Positions 1 through 12,588 of a stretch of 64,000 nt of DNA are shown one piece after another. The notes beneath the pieces were generated by a model. The model saw only the letters and a program-made list of their open reading frames with translations, was not told the DNA's origin and did not search any database. Each line of letters opens with the position of its first letter. The stretch's first letter is position 1. The position numbers were made by a program, and so were the translations under genes. The DNA is from Hyperoplus lanceolatus (lineage: Eukaryota > Chordata > Actinopteri > Uranoscopiformes > Ammodytidae): positions 5,441,501-5,505,500 of the forward strand of contig CM049403.1 of the NCBI GenBank assembly GCA_026929865.2, written 5' to 3'.

Positions 1-173
1 TAACTTTTAATCTGTTAAAAGGATCACAGAACACATTTAGTAAATCAGGGTCAGTTGTTCAAGAGTTTAGTGTCCTGCTCTAAGAGAAGTGGAAAAGCAG
101 ACAGATTAGATCTGCAGTGCAGTGAATGCCTTGTCTCTTTTCATTTACTTCAACGGTGGTCCTGTAAGTCAGA

Positions 174-264
<91 letters not shown>

Positions 265-266
265 TC
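174..266. repeat. (TTTC)n microsatellite
   Basis: Uninterrupted CTTT/TTTC units, about 23 copies. Confidence 0.95.
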
Positions 267-498
267 ATTTAGTCAACAGATGCATGAAAGCTGTATCTCC
301 CTGAATTAGCTGCAGTCTAACTACACCTTTCACGACCCTCTGTGATCATTGTGTAGTGATCAGTGTTTTACATATACGTACCATTGCTGGGTCCGCTCTT
401 ATTTTAAAATGAGAGATTATCTCTCTCACAGGTTTTTCCTGTGTCTCTATTCAGTAATCTAATGTAACAAGGTTTTATCATAGAAAATTGTTAAACAT

Positions 499-500
<2 letters not shown>

Positions 501-536
<36 letters not shown>

Positions 537-543
537 TATCATC
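501..543. repeat. (ATC)n microsatellite
   Basis: About 14 ATC units with one ATT interruption near the end. Confidence 0.9.
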
Positions 544-1110
544 GTCAACAATCATAACGTAAAGATCTTTAGTCTAGGTTCTTTTTTGGCACTGTTCTTA
601 ACCCAATAAGAGATGTTCAGGGGGAAGAAAGTCCTGTGATTGGGGTCTATACTGCAGTGTCTGACTCCCCTACACAAGCAGCTTGTAAAGTGTTGAAAAG
701 AACAGCAGAAAAAAGGGGGGAAAACTGGCTCAAGATCAAGTTCATCTACCTGACTTTTAGAATTAGCCAGACACTTTACGACGTGTTCCACATATCCTCA
801 CGCTGAGTCAGACTATTCTGTTCTTAGATGAAGTTTGCTCCCGTTGGGAAATGTGTGACTTTACCCTAAAGTAGTTAGAGGGGGGGTCTGGAACTTTCAG
901 GAATGACCCCTTAAAGCCATCCAGTAACTGGTCTGTTATTGTAGCTTTTATTCAGCCACACAATGAGCTTCTAAAAAGGATCCCTCCAAAATTGTTAAAT
1001 GAAGGTGACCTAAATGGTAAGTTTGATTTTGTTGCTTCTTGACAGAGCCAAGCTGACTGTTTCCAGTCTTAACTGTATTCACATCTAAGCTAACCAGCTG
1101 TAGATACATA

Positions 1111-2737
1111 CACTCAACAACAATATAAACGCAACACTTTTGTTTTTGCTCCCATTTTTCATGAGATGGACTTAAATATCTAAAATTCATTCCAGATACA
1201 CAATATTACCATTTCTCTCAAACATTGTTCACAAATCTGTCTAAATGTGTGATAGTGAGCACTTCTGCGTTGCTGAGATAATCCATCCCACCTCACAGGT
1301 GTGCCACATCAAGATGCTGATCTGACATCATGATTAGTGCACAGGTGTGCCTTACTGGCACACCTGTGTGCCTTGTGACTGTCCACAATAAAAGGCCACT
1401 CTGAAATGTGCATTTTTTTTGCTTTATTGGGGGTCTGGGGACTCAGAACCAGTCAGTATCTGGTGTGACCACCATTTGCCTCATGCAGTGCAACACATCT
1501 TCTTCGCATAGAGTTTATCAGATTGTCAATTGTGGCCTGTGGAATGTTGGTCCACTCCTCTTCAATGGCTGTGCGAAGTTGCTGGATATTAGTGGGAAGT
1601 GGTGCACGCTGTCGTATACGCCGGTCAAGCACATCCCAAACATGCTCAATAGGTGACATGTCCGGTGAGTATGCTGGCCATGCAAGAACTGGGACATTTT
1701 CAGCTTCCAAGAATTGTGTACAGATCCTTGCAACATGGGGCCTTGCATTATCTTGCTGAAACGTGAGGTGATGTTCATGGATGTATGGCACAACAATGGG
1801 CCTCAGGATCTCATCACGGTATCTCTGTGCATTCAAAATGCCATCAATAAAATGCACCTGTGTTCATCGTCCATAACAGATGCCTGCCCATACCATAACC
1901 ACACCACCACCATGGGCCACTCGATCCAAAACATTGACATCAGCAAAGCGCTCACCCACACGACGCCACACACGCTGTCTGCCATCTGCCCTGAATAATG
2001 TAAACCGAGATTCATCCGTGAAGAGAACACCTCTCCAACGTGCCAGACGCCATCGAATGTGAGCATTTGCTGGAGTCAGGTCAAGACCCCGATGAGGACG
2101 ACGAGCATGCAGTTGAGCTTCCCTGAGACGGTTTCTGACAGTTTGTGCAGAAATTGTTTTGTTATGCAAACCAATTGTTTCAGCAGCTGTCTCAGTGGCT
2201 GGTCTCAGACGATCTTGGAGGTGAACCTGCTGGATGTGGAGGTCCTGGGCTGGTGTGGTTACACGTGGTCTACGGTTGTGAGGCCGGTTGGATGTACTGC
2301 CATATTCTCTGAAACGCCTTTGGAGACGGCTTATGGTGGAGAAATGAGCATTCAATGCTCGAGCAACAGATCTGGTTGATATTCCTGCTGTCAGCATGCC
2401 AATTGCACGCTCACTCAATGCTTGTGGCATCTGTGGCATTTTGCTGTGAGACAAAACTGTACATTTCAGGGTGGCCTTTTATTGTGGATAGTCTAAGGCA
2501 CACCTGTGCACTAATCATGATGTCAGATCAGCATCTTGATGTGGCACACCTGTGAGGTGGGATGGATTATCTCAGTAAAGCAGAAGTGCTCACTATCACA
2601 CATTTAGACAGATTTGTGAACAATGTTTGAGAGAAATGGTAATATTGTGTATCTGGAATGAATTTTAGATCTTTAAGTCCATCTCATGAAAAATGGGAGC
2701 AAAAACAAAAGTGTTGCGTTTATATTTTTGTTGAGTG
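1111..2737 (-). mobile_element. Tc1-like DNA transposon, family A copy 1
   Basis: The element starts CACTCAACAACAATATAAAC and ends with the inverted equivalent GTTTATATTTTTGTTGAGTG. TA target duplications sit at 1109-1110 and 2738-2739. The inverted repeats are long, roughly 280 bp, reaching past the shared CACAATAAAAGGCCAC block. Between them lies a minus-strand transposase with one nonsense codon and one in-frame deletion. A second member of the same family lies at 60,356-61,985. Confidence 0.93.
1453..2454 (-). pseudogene. Tc1-family transposase, inactivated
   Basis: This is a DD34E cut-and-paste transposase. The start is the ATG at 2454. An N-terminal paired-like helix-turn-helix region is followed by the catalytic core: FTDESRF (first Asp), QQDNARPH (second Asp) and PIEHVWDV (Glu). 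Two lesions are visible against the sister copy at 60.7-61.7 kb. An in-frame TGA at 1864-1866 replaces an Arg codon (AGA) after the ICYGR motif. A 27-bp in-frame deletion near 2071 removes nine residues just before the NAHIRW motif. The frame is otherwise open to the stop at 1453. No active protein is expected, although all three catalytic residues are still encoded. Confidence 0.9.
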
Positions 2738-2818
2738 TAGATACTAGAGTGGTATCAATTGTTTTGTCTAACATGCGGCAAAAAGGCATAAATGCCCAAA
2801 TGTCAGACTACCGATTAA

Positions 2819-3258
2819 AGGTTCAGTAAGCGGAATGGTCAGTTTAGCTAACTTCCCCTCCCTCGTCCCCACGTCACCACATTAATGCACTGCGGTCTTC
2901 AAGCAGCGAGTTATCTAGCATCATCTCAGATCCGTAAATGTGATAAAACATGATAAAAACCATCAAAACAGACATCGGGAAGGATTTATACCTGCTCCGC
3001 CATTGTAGGCGCATAAACATTCACCCATATGTCGCTCTGCGCGTGCACCGGCAGTGAGACGTGCCGGTTTGTAGCGTTCTGTCTTCTGATTGGATATCAG
3101 TTGTGGGATCCCGGAAAAGTTTATTTGCCGATTATATTGCAGAGCGGGTGACTGAGAGATCGGAGTTATGAAACGCGGACACTATATCTATAGATCACTG
3201 TTTGAATATAGAGTGATTTAACACGTATATTATCAGAAATAAATCGCTTACTTCACCT
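2819..3258. mobile_element. TTAA-flanked MITE, 440 bp
   Basis: Left terminus AGGTTCAGTAAGCG and the inverted right terminus AGGTGAAGTAAGCG are flanked by TTAA at 2815-2818 and 3259-3262. No open frame lies inside. The TTAA duplication fits piggyBac- or Kolobok-mobilised MITEs, but the family is not identified. Confidence 0.7.
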
Positions 3259-3262
3259 TTAA

Positions 3263-3789
3263 CATAAACAGTTAACATACAAAACAAATCTTGATACACA
3301 CCCCACATATTCTTTTGGTTTCTTCCTGACCAAGACAAACAAAGTGGAACATTTGAAAGTGTAATATTTATATGTCAATGCTCTCTGGTGGGCTAACAGT
3401 GATAGTGACACTGTTACATACCATTTTCTATTAACCTACACCCAGATATGAATATGATATTGTGTCGGTTGATATATCAGCCTGGACTACGTTTTCTGGG
3501 TTGCGTGCAGTTAAAACAAGCTCATTGCCTGTGTGGTTCTTGAGCAGCCATTGAGCAGTTGATTTAAACGAGGCATTCTTATGTATTGTAATGTGTTTAT
3601 CGAAAAGAAAAGGAGAACACATTTGAAGTTTTTATGTATCGCATCTTCATATTTTTATCTGATTTGTTTTGTATTTGTATTCATATGGCAAAAAGTAGAA
3701 CGCCCCATCACAAACCCAGTGACAAAGATTGTCAACAGCCATCAGACACAGTTAAACCATGTAAGTAGACTTTGTTTGAGTAAACTATA
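3263..3789. other. No gene or repeat recognised
   Basis: AT-rich unique-looking sequence. Short open frames have no recognisable domains. Confidence 0.5.
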
Positions 3790-3793
3790 ATTT

Positions 3794-4272
3794 CGTCACC
3801 CTCTTAAAATAACGGCCTAAGTCATCTTTTCAGTGTTTTCAGGAAACACAAAAAACCTAACCAAAGATTGAATATATGATATTCATTGATCATTTCACTC
3901 AAACAGGTTATGTCAAAAGATGACTCTTGACATTGTAATTAAAATTTCTGTCAATTATGTAAGTTATTACGAATAAACCCTTTTTATTAATGTTTAACTT
4001 GTGACTTAAGCCATTTTACACACTTGTGAAATGTCCTTGAAAAAAAAATTAACAGTAAATTTTGACTTAGGCAAAATAAAATGGCCTAAAACACACTCTT
4101 GACATTCTGGTAATATGGTATAATGGCCTATGTCAAGTACAATCACATGATCTGTTCAACTGAGGATTTAGGCCATTTTACCAGAGGTGGCCAGCATCAT
4201 GAGGAGATGATTTAAGCAAAAAAATCATTTTGGCCAAAAAGTGACTTAGGCCATTATTTTAAGAGGGTGACG
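3794..4272. mobile_element. MITE with 32-bp TIRs and internal repeats of the TIR motif
   Basis: The ends 3794-3825 and 4241-4272 are inverted copies with one mismatch, starting CGTCACCCTCTTAAAATAA. The TIR motif GGCCTAAGTCA recurs internally in both orientations at about 4002-4018, 4062-4072, 4081-4089, 4121-4135 and 4164-4180. A short ATTT direct repeat flanks the element (3790-3793, 4273-4276). Nothing is coded. Confidence 0.8.
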
Positions 4273-4276
4273 ATTT

Positions 4277-4762
4277 GTATCATATAACTATAACACACAG
4301 TATTTAAAGCTGTGCTCAGTCATACTGTAAGTCCTTGTACAGACCAAAGCAGAACTTTGTCTCTCTTCTGCAGAGAAGAAGAGAGTGTTAAGGTGTTGGC
4401 AGCATGCTTTCAAACAGTCATATAAGGTATTGGCCCATTATAGTCTGTGTGGGCGAGCTGCAGAGCTTGTTGTCTAGGAAATGAGATTATTTATATATTA
4501 CTTACCTTACTCGCTTCTCTCCTTTATTTATAGCACAAGGAATTAAGACCGCTCTGTGCCCTTTTCCATTCCACTGTTGTTATTTTTAAAACGCCAAATT
4601 CTCCACATGATTAGTGTATGTCTTCTAAAGGAACAAAAATGCAATATGTGTATTTACAAGGCATCACTCCTTCAGATGTGAAAGAGGCAGTTGTCCAAGG
4701 CTTGTAAAGGAAACCCTAAACTGTGTGGAAGATCCTCACACACACACACACACACACAGACA

Positions 4763-4811
<49 letters not shown>

Positions 4812-5570
4812 CAGTAGCCACAGAATGAGTCAGCTGGAAGATGAATCCATCATGTCATAAAGCACCGGTCCATGTTGACACTTTAACATTATCCACCTTT
4901 TCACCTGGAGGAAGGATACCCCCCTTTAAGAAAGTCATCCTGGAGATGTTCTCCCACATTTATATAGAAGGGAATAAGACACATAACATAGAAAGCCTCA
5001 GGCCACAGCTTTTCACAAGGTAAGGAGAAGTTAGCTGTAGTCATCTTTATACAACATGCTGAGTTCTCTACTGTGCTGGAACAATGCTGCATTCACTGTT
5101 ACATGACCTTACTGGATTATAAACCCTACAGCACGATCATTGTCTTTGTCACTCTAACAGGGCGCTTAAAATAAAAAAATTTGGGTTGAAACACCTGAAA
5201 CTTACAGTGGATTTGGAGTTGATTAGTGAAAGCGGTTGCATTTTAGGGTGCACACCGAGAGACAAATGCTGTGTACAATGTAAGCTGAGATCACCCACAA
5301 TCTGCATTACATTTGTTCATGGTTTGCTTGCAAAAGGTTTTAATCGTGCAATCATACAACATCTTTAAGTCATACATAGTTTACTCCTCAAACACCATAA
5401 TACACTTTGCTCCATTTTCAAAGTAATCACATTTTAAAGCTGCACTCACTAGACATTTTTTTTTCAATATCATATTTGTATTATATATTGATTTATTATA
5501 GTTTTAGTGTCAACATCATTGCTCTCATCGGCGTAGTTTTCCAGCAGCATTTTACTTTCTTTCCCTTTTT
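4277..5570. other. No gene recognised; contains a CA microsatellite
   Basis: A (CA)n tract lies at 4736-4807. A TTAAAGCTGCACTCACTAG block near 5434 resembles a MITE terminus but has no partner. No exon is evident. Confidence 0.5.
4736..4807. repeat. (CA)n microsatellite
   Basis: CA dinucleotide run interrupted once by a GACAGA segment. Confidence 0.95.
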
Positions 5571-5574
5571 TTAA

Positions 5575-6518
5575 AGCCACTACGAGTAACATGGCACGTT
5601 GGCGTCTCCTTTGGACAAAAGCGGTAGTATTTTTACGACGCCCGCTGTCGCAAAGCTGTTTTGTAGCTCGTGCCAGGCGCGTGAGTGTGAACTGAGAAGG
5701 GAGCAATATAGTGCATGTCCGTGTGTTGAAAGTGTGAGGACTCTTTTCGGCTCCGTGAGAGTGGTTTTGACACTGCATGAATTAATGCCAGTCACTGCCA
5801 CACGCACCTGATTGCAATGAGTTGATACAGCAGTGTCACCTAACTACTCTCTCCCACGGAGCTGAAAGATTAGGCTACGTGTCCGACTCCTCACAGAAAG
5901 CGAATGAACGATAGACGGCAGTTAGTATGGATCACGATGAGGTAATGTGTTTATGTTGTTGTAAATAATTACTATTTCAGATAATGGTTATCTGATGATG
6001 AGCAAAGCAAACTTTGTGTTAGTACCAACCGCTCATTCATTTAGGAGTAAACACTGCATTCTAGTTTCGCTCTCGTGAAATTGTATACACGTTGCTTGGC
6101 AACGCCCTCGTCCCCCTCACCCCCGTAGCCTATATCACTCTCCCTCTTAGCTTTTCTTCATTGCATTTTCTTTTTTTTTCTTTGATGGTTCAGCCCCGTT
6201 ATAAGTCATTATGACGACAAATAACTGTATCAAACAAGGCTCCCGCTCCCCTTCCCTCACCTGGAGGGATAGGCTTCTCAAATGGCGTTGCAGCGCCACA
6301 CTGAAATCTGCGACCAATACGGATATGTGACCATAGAGCTTGCACGAGCGAACCGAAAATCGGACTGGGTGTGCGACCAGACCAAACGCAGTAATAAAAA
6401 CTATTTAAAAACGTCTTTCTTTGCACTGATGGTCTCGTTTGCTGTTAAAGGTAATTTATGATTATCAGAGGAAACATGAGGCTGTTTAAAAGATATTTAA
6501 ATGTTACTCGTAGCCGCT
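5575..6518. mobile_element. TTAA-flanked non-autonomous element, family B copy 1
   Basis: Left end AGCCACTACGAGTAAC and inverted right end AGCGGCTACGAGTAAC are flanked by TTAA at 5571-5574 and 6519-6522. The body is the same repeat as 28,582-29,996, in the same orientation, but without the hAT insertion found there. It has no transposase. A roughly 60-codon open frame (6199-6426, -) is shared by both copies but has no domain. Confidence 0.85.
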
Positions 6519-6522
6519 TTAA

Positions 6523-7990
6523 AGGTCACCTTTTATGCAATATGCACTTTTTCATGGTGTATAATGTGTATCTAGACTCCTAAAGTATTACATCACTTGC
6601 TCTTTTTCTCCACCTCCACCTTTCTTAAAACCTGTGCTCAAAATCCCCAGTCAGATTTCTCTCCCCTTATGACGTCATAAGGGGAGAGAAAGCCACACCC
6701 TTCCCCCCCATTACCAACCTAACTTAGCACTACCTCCATTTGTGATAAGCACACCCCTAGATACCCCTGACTGTAATACTCCAACTTGACTTCATAACGG
6801 CAGTTAGATCCAGGGCAGACTGTCTTTTATATTTTTTAGGCTATAGTTTTTTACTTTCTTCAGTTATTGATATGTTGAGGAGGTATTGCATGATGATGTA
6901 TATAGACTTATGACTGGCTTTTATTGTATCTAAAGACGCACTATACATACTTAAAGTGGGTAATGAATTACCCTAAAAGGACAGCTTCATAATTGATCAT
7001 CTTTTATGCTCAAAGGTTGTCGTGGTTTCTCTTCCCACTATTTTCTGTTTAAATGAAAGTGCTAGGTATCAGAATTTACGTAAAATGCCTGTAAAGGTCA
7101 TGTCTTCTTTTTATCCATTTCTTTAATCCTGTAAGACCGTTGCCAAGAATGAATAATTGGACTGAAACCACTTGTTTTCTTTCAGCTTGTCTTAGATCCA
7201 GTGTTTGTCAGAGAATGGGTGATGCTTCTAAAGCTCCTCCTGAGCCCCCCTGCAAGAATAGCGCACCTGACACTTTCATTCTCATGAGATAACAGCCTGT
7301 TATAGTCTGTTGAAAGAAGGGGAAATCTCTTAATGAAAAGCTTTGTTAAACGGTGTGTGTGGGTGGAAACTGGTAAACACATGGTTTGTAAAATATGTAT
7401 AGTGCACTTTTGAATTATACAGGGAACACTTGGCTGTCTAACAGAGTGATGTAAAGCCCCGACCAGGCGTCTCTGTGTGCTATTCCTGTAATCCCAGCAG
7501 ATATCTTGGTGTTAAGTTGACATAAATGATGTTTGACTGGCACACAGTAACCGTGTCGGAGTTTAAGAACGGTGCACTCTCCCAGCCGGAGATGATACGA
7601 CAGTCTCATCCTCCCAGTGGGCCTCATTTACTCACTGGTGCCTGAGAGCAAACCTCTCTTTGTCTCTTGGTGAACTACATATCTGACGACAAGCTCCGCC
7701 CCTTAATGGTGCCTTGACACGAATTAGACTGAGGTGTATTTGCAGTATGTACTAAAAATTGTTCTTGTAAAACTTTAAGAATGTTGCAAGTATTGTTTCC
7801 CATTTTGAAACCCTCTGCAGGACGTTCTTTGAAAGCTTTTGGTTATCAGATAATGGCTGTCGGTAATGCAGTTACCATGTGATGGAATATTACACTCCAG
7901 ACAGCCTGCAACTGAAGGTTCATTGTCAAAAGTGCTGGGAGTTAATTCAATATTATCATTAATGACTTTCAGTGGAAAAGTCGATACAAA
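6523..7990. other. MITE end fragment, then unrecognised sequence
   Basis: Immediately after the TTAA at 6519-6522 a second terminus begins, AGGTCACCTTTTATGC. It resembles the AGGTCCCATATTATGC end of the 19.6-26.3 kb element. No matching right end is found, so this is a fragment or a diverged element. A 14-bp inverted pair around TTATGACGTCATAA lies near 6666. The remainder shows no gene. Confidence 0.5.
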
Positions 7991-7995
7991 CTTTG

Positions 7996-8401
7996 GTTGC
8001 GTTCCGAATCGCATACTTTCTACTATATAGTATGTAGAAAAAAGATTTAGGATGTCCCGATTCTTGTGGCCAGATTTAGGATGGTTAGAAGTACCCGGAT
8101 GTCCTACTTCATGCGGCCAAGATTGTTAGTGTTGAAAAGTGCATCCTATTTGGGCGATTCTGACCCACAATCCAGTGCGCACGTGAAGTGACGTCACATC
8201 GACGAAGCCTCCATATGAAAACAAACGGGGATACGACGGATATAAAAGCAAGAGGCAAGATCAAGGCGCAATGTTATGATGAAATAAGAGAGTAAAGTAT
8301 GTCCCAATAGTATGCCTACTGCATCCTAACTAGATTCTTTTTATCGTCGGATGTAGTATGTAGAATAGAAAAAAGAAAGAGTATGCGATTCGGAACGCAA
8401 C
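7996..8401. mobile_element. MITE with about 20-bp TIRs and CTTTG duplication
   Basis: Both ends carry GTTGCGTTCCGAATCGCATA in inverted orientation. CTTTG is repeated directly at 7991-7995 and 8402-8406. The 406-bp interior is non-coding. The superfamily is undetermined. Confidence 0.8.
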
Positions 8402-8515
8402 CTTTGTTTGTTTTCTCATGTCTGTTTTCCTGGTTTCCATTCTAACTCATGTCACTTCACTGCACTGGAGCATTTTCCGCTCCAAGGCTCTCAGCCGCCG
8501 GCTAGTGGCGCTTCT

Positions 8516-9456
8516 ATGTCTCCGGTCTCCACTCCACCTTCCAACGCTTCTTGGTCGGCTGGCGTGAAGAAGGGCAGACAAATTCCCCCTCTACTCTCGC
8601 CAGATCCTGTGCTGATGCACAACCGTTTTGCTCCGCTGGAAGAGCTAGCTGGGGCTGCTTTCTCCCGCTCCGAGTCGCCAGTCCCATCCCGCTCCATATT
8701 GACTCAGAGGCGTTCACGTTCAAGTTCCCAGTCCACTCCCCAGGGTAAATGCCAGGATCGCCGCCGTCCACCAGCTCCATTCAGACGTGAGTCCCGTGCT
8801 GCTCATCCATCAGTGCCTCTACAAATTGATATCCCCGAGATCGCTGCAGCTGGCGATGACGTATCCTGTACAGATGCGGCTCACTCTTGCAGCTATGCCC
8901 CGCCCCTCACATCCATGCTGTCACTCACATCCAAGCTGTCACTCTACAGAGGGAGCTGTATTAATGAAGAGCCAGATATCCTGGTCATAGGTGACTCCAT
9001 TATTAGATATCTTCACCTCCCTGGTGCCTTCACCTATTGCCTTTCTGGAGGAAAGGTATGTGACATCATTGAGCTATCGCCTGCCCTCATCGACCGCCAC
9101 CCTACAGCCCACACTGTCATCTTTCATATTGGGATGTTATGAACAAACAATCATGCAAACTCTATGCCCAATTAGAGAGTTTGTCCATCACCCTGCAGAG
9201 TTTGGGGAAAACCTGCATTTTCTCCAGTCCCACCCCCACTCTGTCTAAAAGCCCAGAGCGCTTCAGTCGCCTCCTGAGTCTTCATGACTGGCTGAAGTCC
9301 TTCTGCTCTGCAAACATGCTGGGCTTCATCAGCAACTTTGACTCTTTTTGGACCAGACGCGAGCTCTTTAAATCTGAAGGCCTCCATCCAAACACCAAAG
9401 GTGTAAGAGAACTAACCAATAACTTCATTCAGCACATTGCATTTAATTTGGACTGA
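8516..9456 (+). pseudogene. LINE ORF1 with SGNH/GDSL esterase domain, frameshifted
   Basis: The first in-frame ATG is at 8516, although the frame is open from the MITE edge. The N-terminal half is Ser/Pro/Arg-rich and low complexity. It is followed by the esterase block DILVIGDSIIRYL with the GDS nucleophile motif. A stop near 9140 interrupts the domain and a second frame (9139-9456) continues it to SEGLHPNTKG, which matches the terminal His block of SGNH hydrolases. Esterase-bearing ORF1 proteins are known from L2 and CR1 elements and are thought to act as nucleic-acid or lipid-associated chaperones. The frame break makes this copy non-functional. Confidence 0.75.
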
Positions 9457-9609
9457 TATTCACCACAGCATGACACCATCAGAAGAACCTCCATTAAAAA
9501 AGATCCCCCCCGGAGTCCTGCTCAACATGAATTATACTCCCCTTCCATCTGTGCTGCAAACCTTCCTCCAGCTCTGGACATCACACCTGACTGCCCTCTC
9601 TCACCTCCA

Positions 9610-12588
9610 ATGGCCCATCCACCTGCTGCTTCTAACGCTGGCTCCCTCTACAGGCACGAACCTGTATTGTATGACCCCGAAAAAAAAAAAACCATGCTTC
9701 CTAGCTCTAAACTAAATTCCCCACAAATTCTCAAATCAAGAAAGGGCTTGGGTTTTCTTCATCTAAATATTAGAAGTTTATTGCAGCATGATAAATTAGA
9801 CCATGTAAAGATTTTAGTGTCCCAGGCAGACCCAGATGTTTTGATTCTGACTGAATCCTGGTTAAAGATGAGTACAGATGACTCTATTGTGGCAATAAAT
9901 GATTTTAACTTATTCAGAATAGACAGAAACACTAGGGGTGGGGGAGTGGCTGTCTATGTAAAATCCTGTTATTCTGTAACACTTTTACATGCCGCCTCTG
10001 TTCCAAATTGTTTTGAATTTATCGCACTAGAATTATCTTTATCTTCAAATGATTGTTTTGTTGTAATTGGTGTGTATAGGCCCCCTTCAGCTGTAACTAG
10101 CTCCTTAAACGATCTAGCACATATGCTCTCCAGCTATGTAAATAGAGAGGTAATTGTGATGGGTGATTTTAACGTTGACTGGCTTTCTGGTGCCTCTGAA
10201 CCTTTCAAAGAAATCTGTAGCAGCGTTAATCTTACACAATTAATAACTGAGCCCACAAGACCCAATCTAAAAAACCCAGCAAAATCAACTTTAATCGATT
10301 GAATCCTATCAAATAAAATAAATAAAATAGTCTCAGCTGGTGTTTTTGATCTTGGGATTAGTGATCACTGCCCAGTGGCCTGTATCAGAAGTATTCATTT
10401 AAAAAGATCTCAACCTAAAATCATTATTAAACGTAATTTTAAAAATTTTAATGAACAAGCCTTTTTAAGTGATCTCCGTCATAGTGACATTCAACTCACT
10501 ACGGAAATTTCGGATGTTGAGTTAGCCTTAGACTATTTCATCAATACTTTCACCTCAATTATAAACAAGCATGCGCCCCTTAAAAATCATAGTGTAAAAA
10601 ATAGATCAAACCCCTGGTTTACAAGTGAACTGTCTGATTTATTTTCCGAAAGAAATAAAGCATGGTTTGTAGCTAGACGCTCTGGAGATAATACCAATTG
10701 GACAATTTTTAGACAATTTAGGAATAAGTGCACAGCCATGGTCAGGAAAGCCAAATCCGAATATTACCTTGAATTAATCTCAAACTGCTAATCTAACCCT
10801 GCACTATTTTGGAAAGCTGTGAACTATAATAAAAACAATTCTAGCACAATTCCCACTCAGATCAAATTAAATGGTCACACTCTCAATGATCAAAAAGAGA
10901 TTGGCTTAGCTTTTAATAAACATTTTGTAGCTGCTGGTCAACTCTTTCAGAATGGAGGATATACGCCTTCTACCACCAGTAGTAACGTACCGCCTGTCTC
11001 TCAAACTCCTATTTTCAGCCTTGATCTTCTTCCCACAAGTGTTGTTGTAGATGCGCTCCTCGCCATCAACCCCAAGAAGTACATGGGAGAGGACAATTTG
11101 GATCCGTTTTCAATTAAGCTTTCGACACATATAATATCAAAACAAATTACCCATATTTTTAATCTTTCCATCTCCTCTGGAATAGTTCCTAAAATTTGGA
11201 AAATAGCTCATGTAATTCCTTTAGATAAAGGTGGTGACAAAAATAATCTTAATAACTACAGGCCAATTTCCAAACTCCCATGCCTGGCAAAAATTCTAGA
11301 ATCACTTATTAATAATCAGTTAAAAACATTTCTAACTAGTGCTTCCATTTTGAGCCCATTCCAATCTGGTTTTAGGGCAGGCCATAGTACTGTCTCTGCT
11401 GTGACTTTGGTTGTACACAACATTGTTGCAGCATTAGACAAGAAAAAGCACTGTGCAGCACTTTTTATTGATCTTTCAAAGGCCTTTGATACTGTTGACC
11501 ACCATTTGCTTTTACAGAGGCTTTATGACATTGGCTTTGATCAGTCTGCATGTAGCTGGTTTAGGGATTATCTCTCTGATAGACAGCAGTCAGTTAAACT
11601 GGGAAGATACCAATCTGAATTCTTAACTGTTACAAATGGTGTCCCACAGGGCTCAATTTTAGGTCCAGTTCTTTTCACAATTTATATAAATAACATTGTT
11701 TCATCGCTAAAAAACTGTCACGCCCATCTATACGCTGACGACACAGTACTGTATTGCATTTCCGATTCGGTGCTCCAATCTATTGTAACCTACAAAGCTC
11801 TTTTAATACTCTCCAGGACTGTCTAGTAGACCTCAGGCTTGTTCTTAATACAGACAAAACCAAATATATGTGTTTCTCCAGAGCAAGAACTACAAATTTG
11901 AATGATTTTAATGTTTTTACAAAGAATGGATTTTTAATTGAAAAAGTCACAGAGTACAAATATCTCGGCATCTGGTTAGATGATAAATTCACTTTTAATT
12001 TCCATATAAAAAATCTTGTTTGTCGACCACGACAAAAAATTGGCTATTTTTATAGGAACAAAACCACCTTCTCTTTATTTAGTAGGAAAAGGATTATTGA
12101 GGCAGTTTTTATGTCTGTCCTTGATTACGGTGATGTGGTTTACCGGCATGCATCTCATTCATGTCTTAAACTCCTAGACTCTGTTTTTCACTCTGCTTTA
12201 AGGTTCATCACAGGAGATGCTTATGACACACACCATTGTCTTTTATATGAAAAGGTTGGGTGGTACTCCCTTAAAGAGAGACGTGATGCACATTGGCATA
12301 TTTTTATTTACAAAGCCTTGACCGGGAAGCTTCCTCGTTATTTAACAGATTTAACAGATTTTTTAGCAAATTTCAGATGGGCTTTATCAGACCCGCTCCA
12401 CTGACATGCTCATGCTTTATGTCCCACAAGCCCGGTCTGAGCTGGGAAAGACAGCTTTTAGCTTCAGTGCCCCCGACTCCTGGAACAACTTACAGCAACA
12501 AATTAAACTAAATACCTTCATATCCTTTAATCAATTTAAACAAACTATCTTAAATCTGCCAAACTCTACCTGTAACTGTTTTAATTAG
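9610..12588 (+). pseudogene. LINE ORF2: AP endonuclease plus reverse transcriptase, degenerate
   Basis: Endonuclease motifs appear in order: LNIRSLL, TESWL, GVYRPP, MGDFNVDW and GISDHCPV. A TGA at about 10,300 lies between GDFN and SDH. A TAA lies at about 10,789. The reverse transcriptase follows with QSGFRAGHST, FIDLSKAFDTVDH, GVPQGSILGP and the catalytic YADDT. One frameshift falls near 11,770, just after YADD, and another near 12,390, before the C-terminal APDSWNNLQ region typical of the L2/CR1 family. ORF2 supplies target-primed reverse transcription. Two stops and two frameshifts mean this copy is dead. Confidence 0.88.

Larger units (their letters stand above)
1..1108. other. Intergenic or far-upstream intronic DNA, no gene seen
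   Basis: No coding exon is recognisable. The stretch holds a TTTC microsatellite (174-266) and an ATC microsatellite (501-543). The open frames over the TTTC tract are just repeat translations. Confidence 0.6.

Noticed and set aside
174-545. CRISPR-like or coding interpretation of the tandem repeats
   Set aside because: Simple microsatellites without spacers, in a eukaryotic context.
6199-6426. Open frame (-) conserved with 29,722-29,904 (MQRKTFL... in both)
   Set aside because: It lies in two copies of the same non-autonomous TTAA element. Similarity is explained by repeat homology, and no domain is visible.
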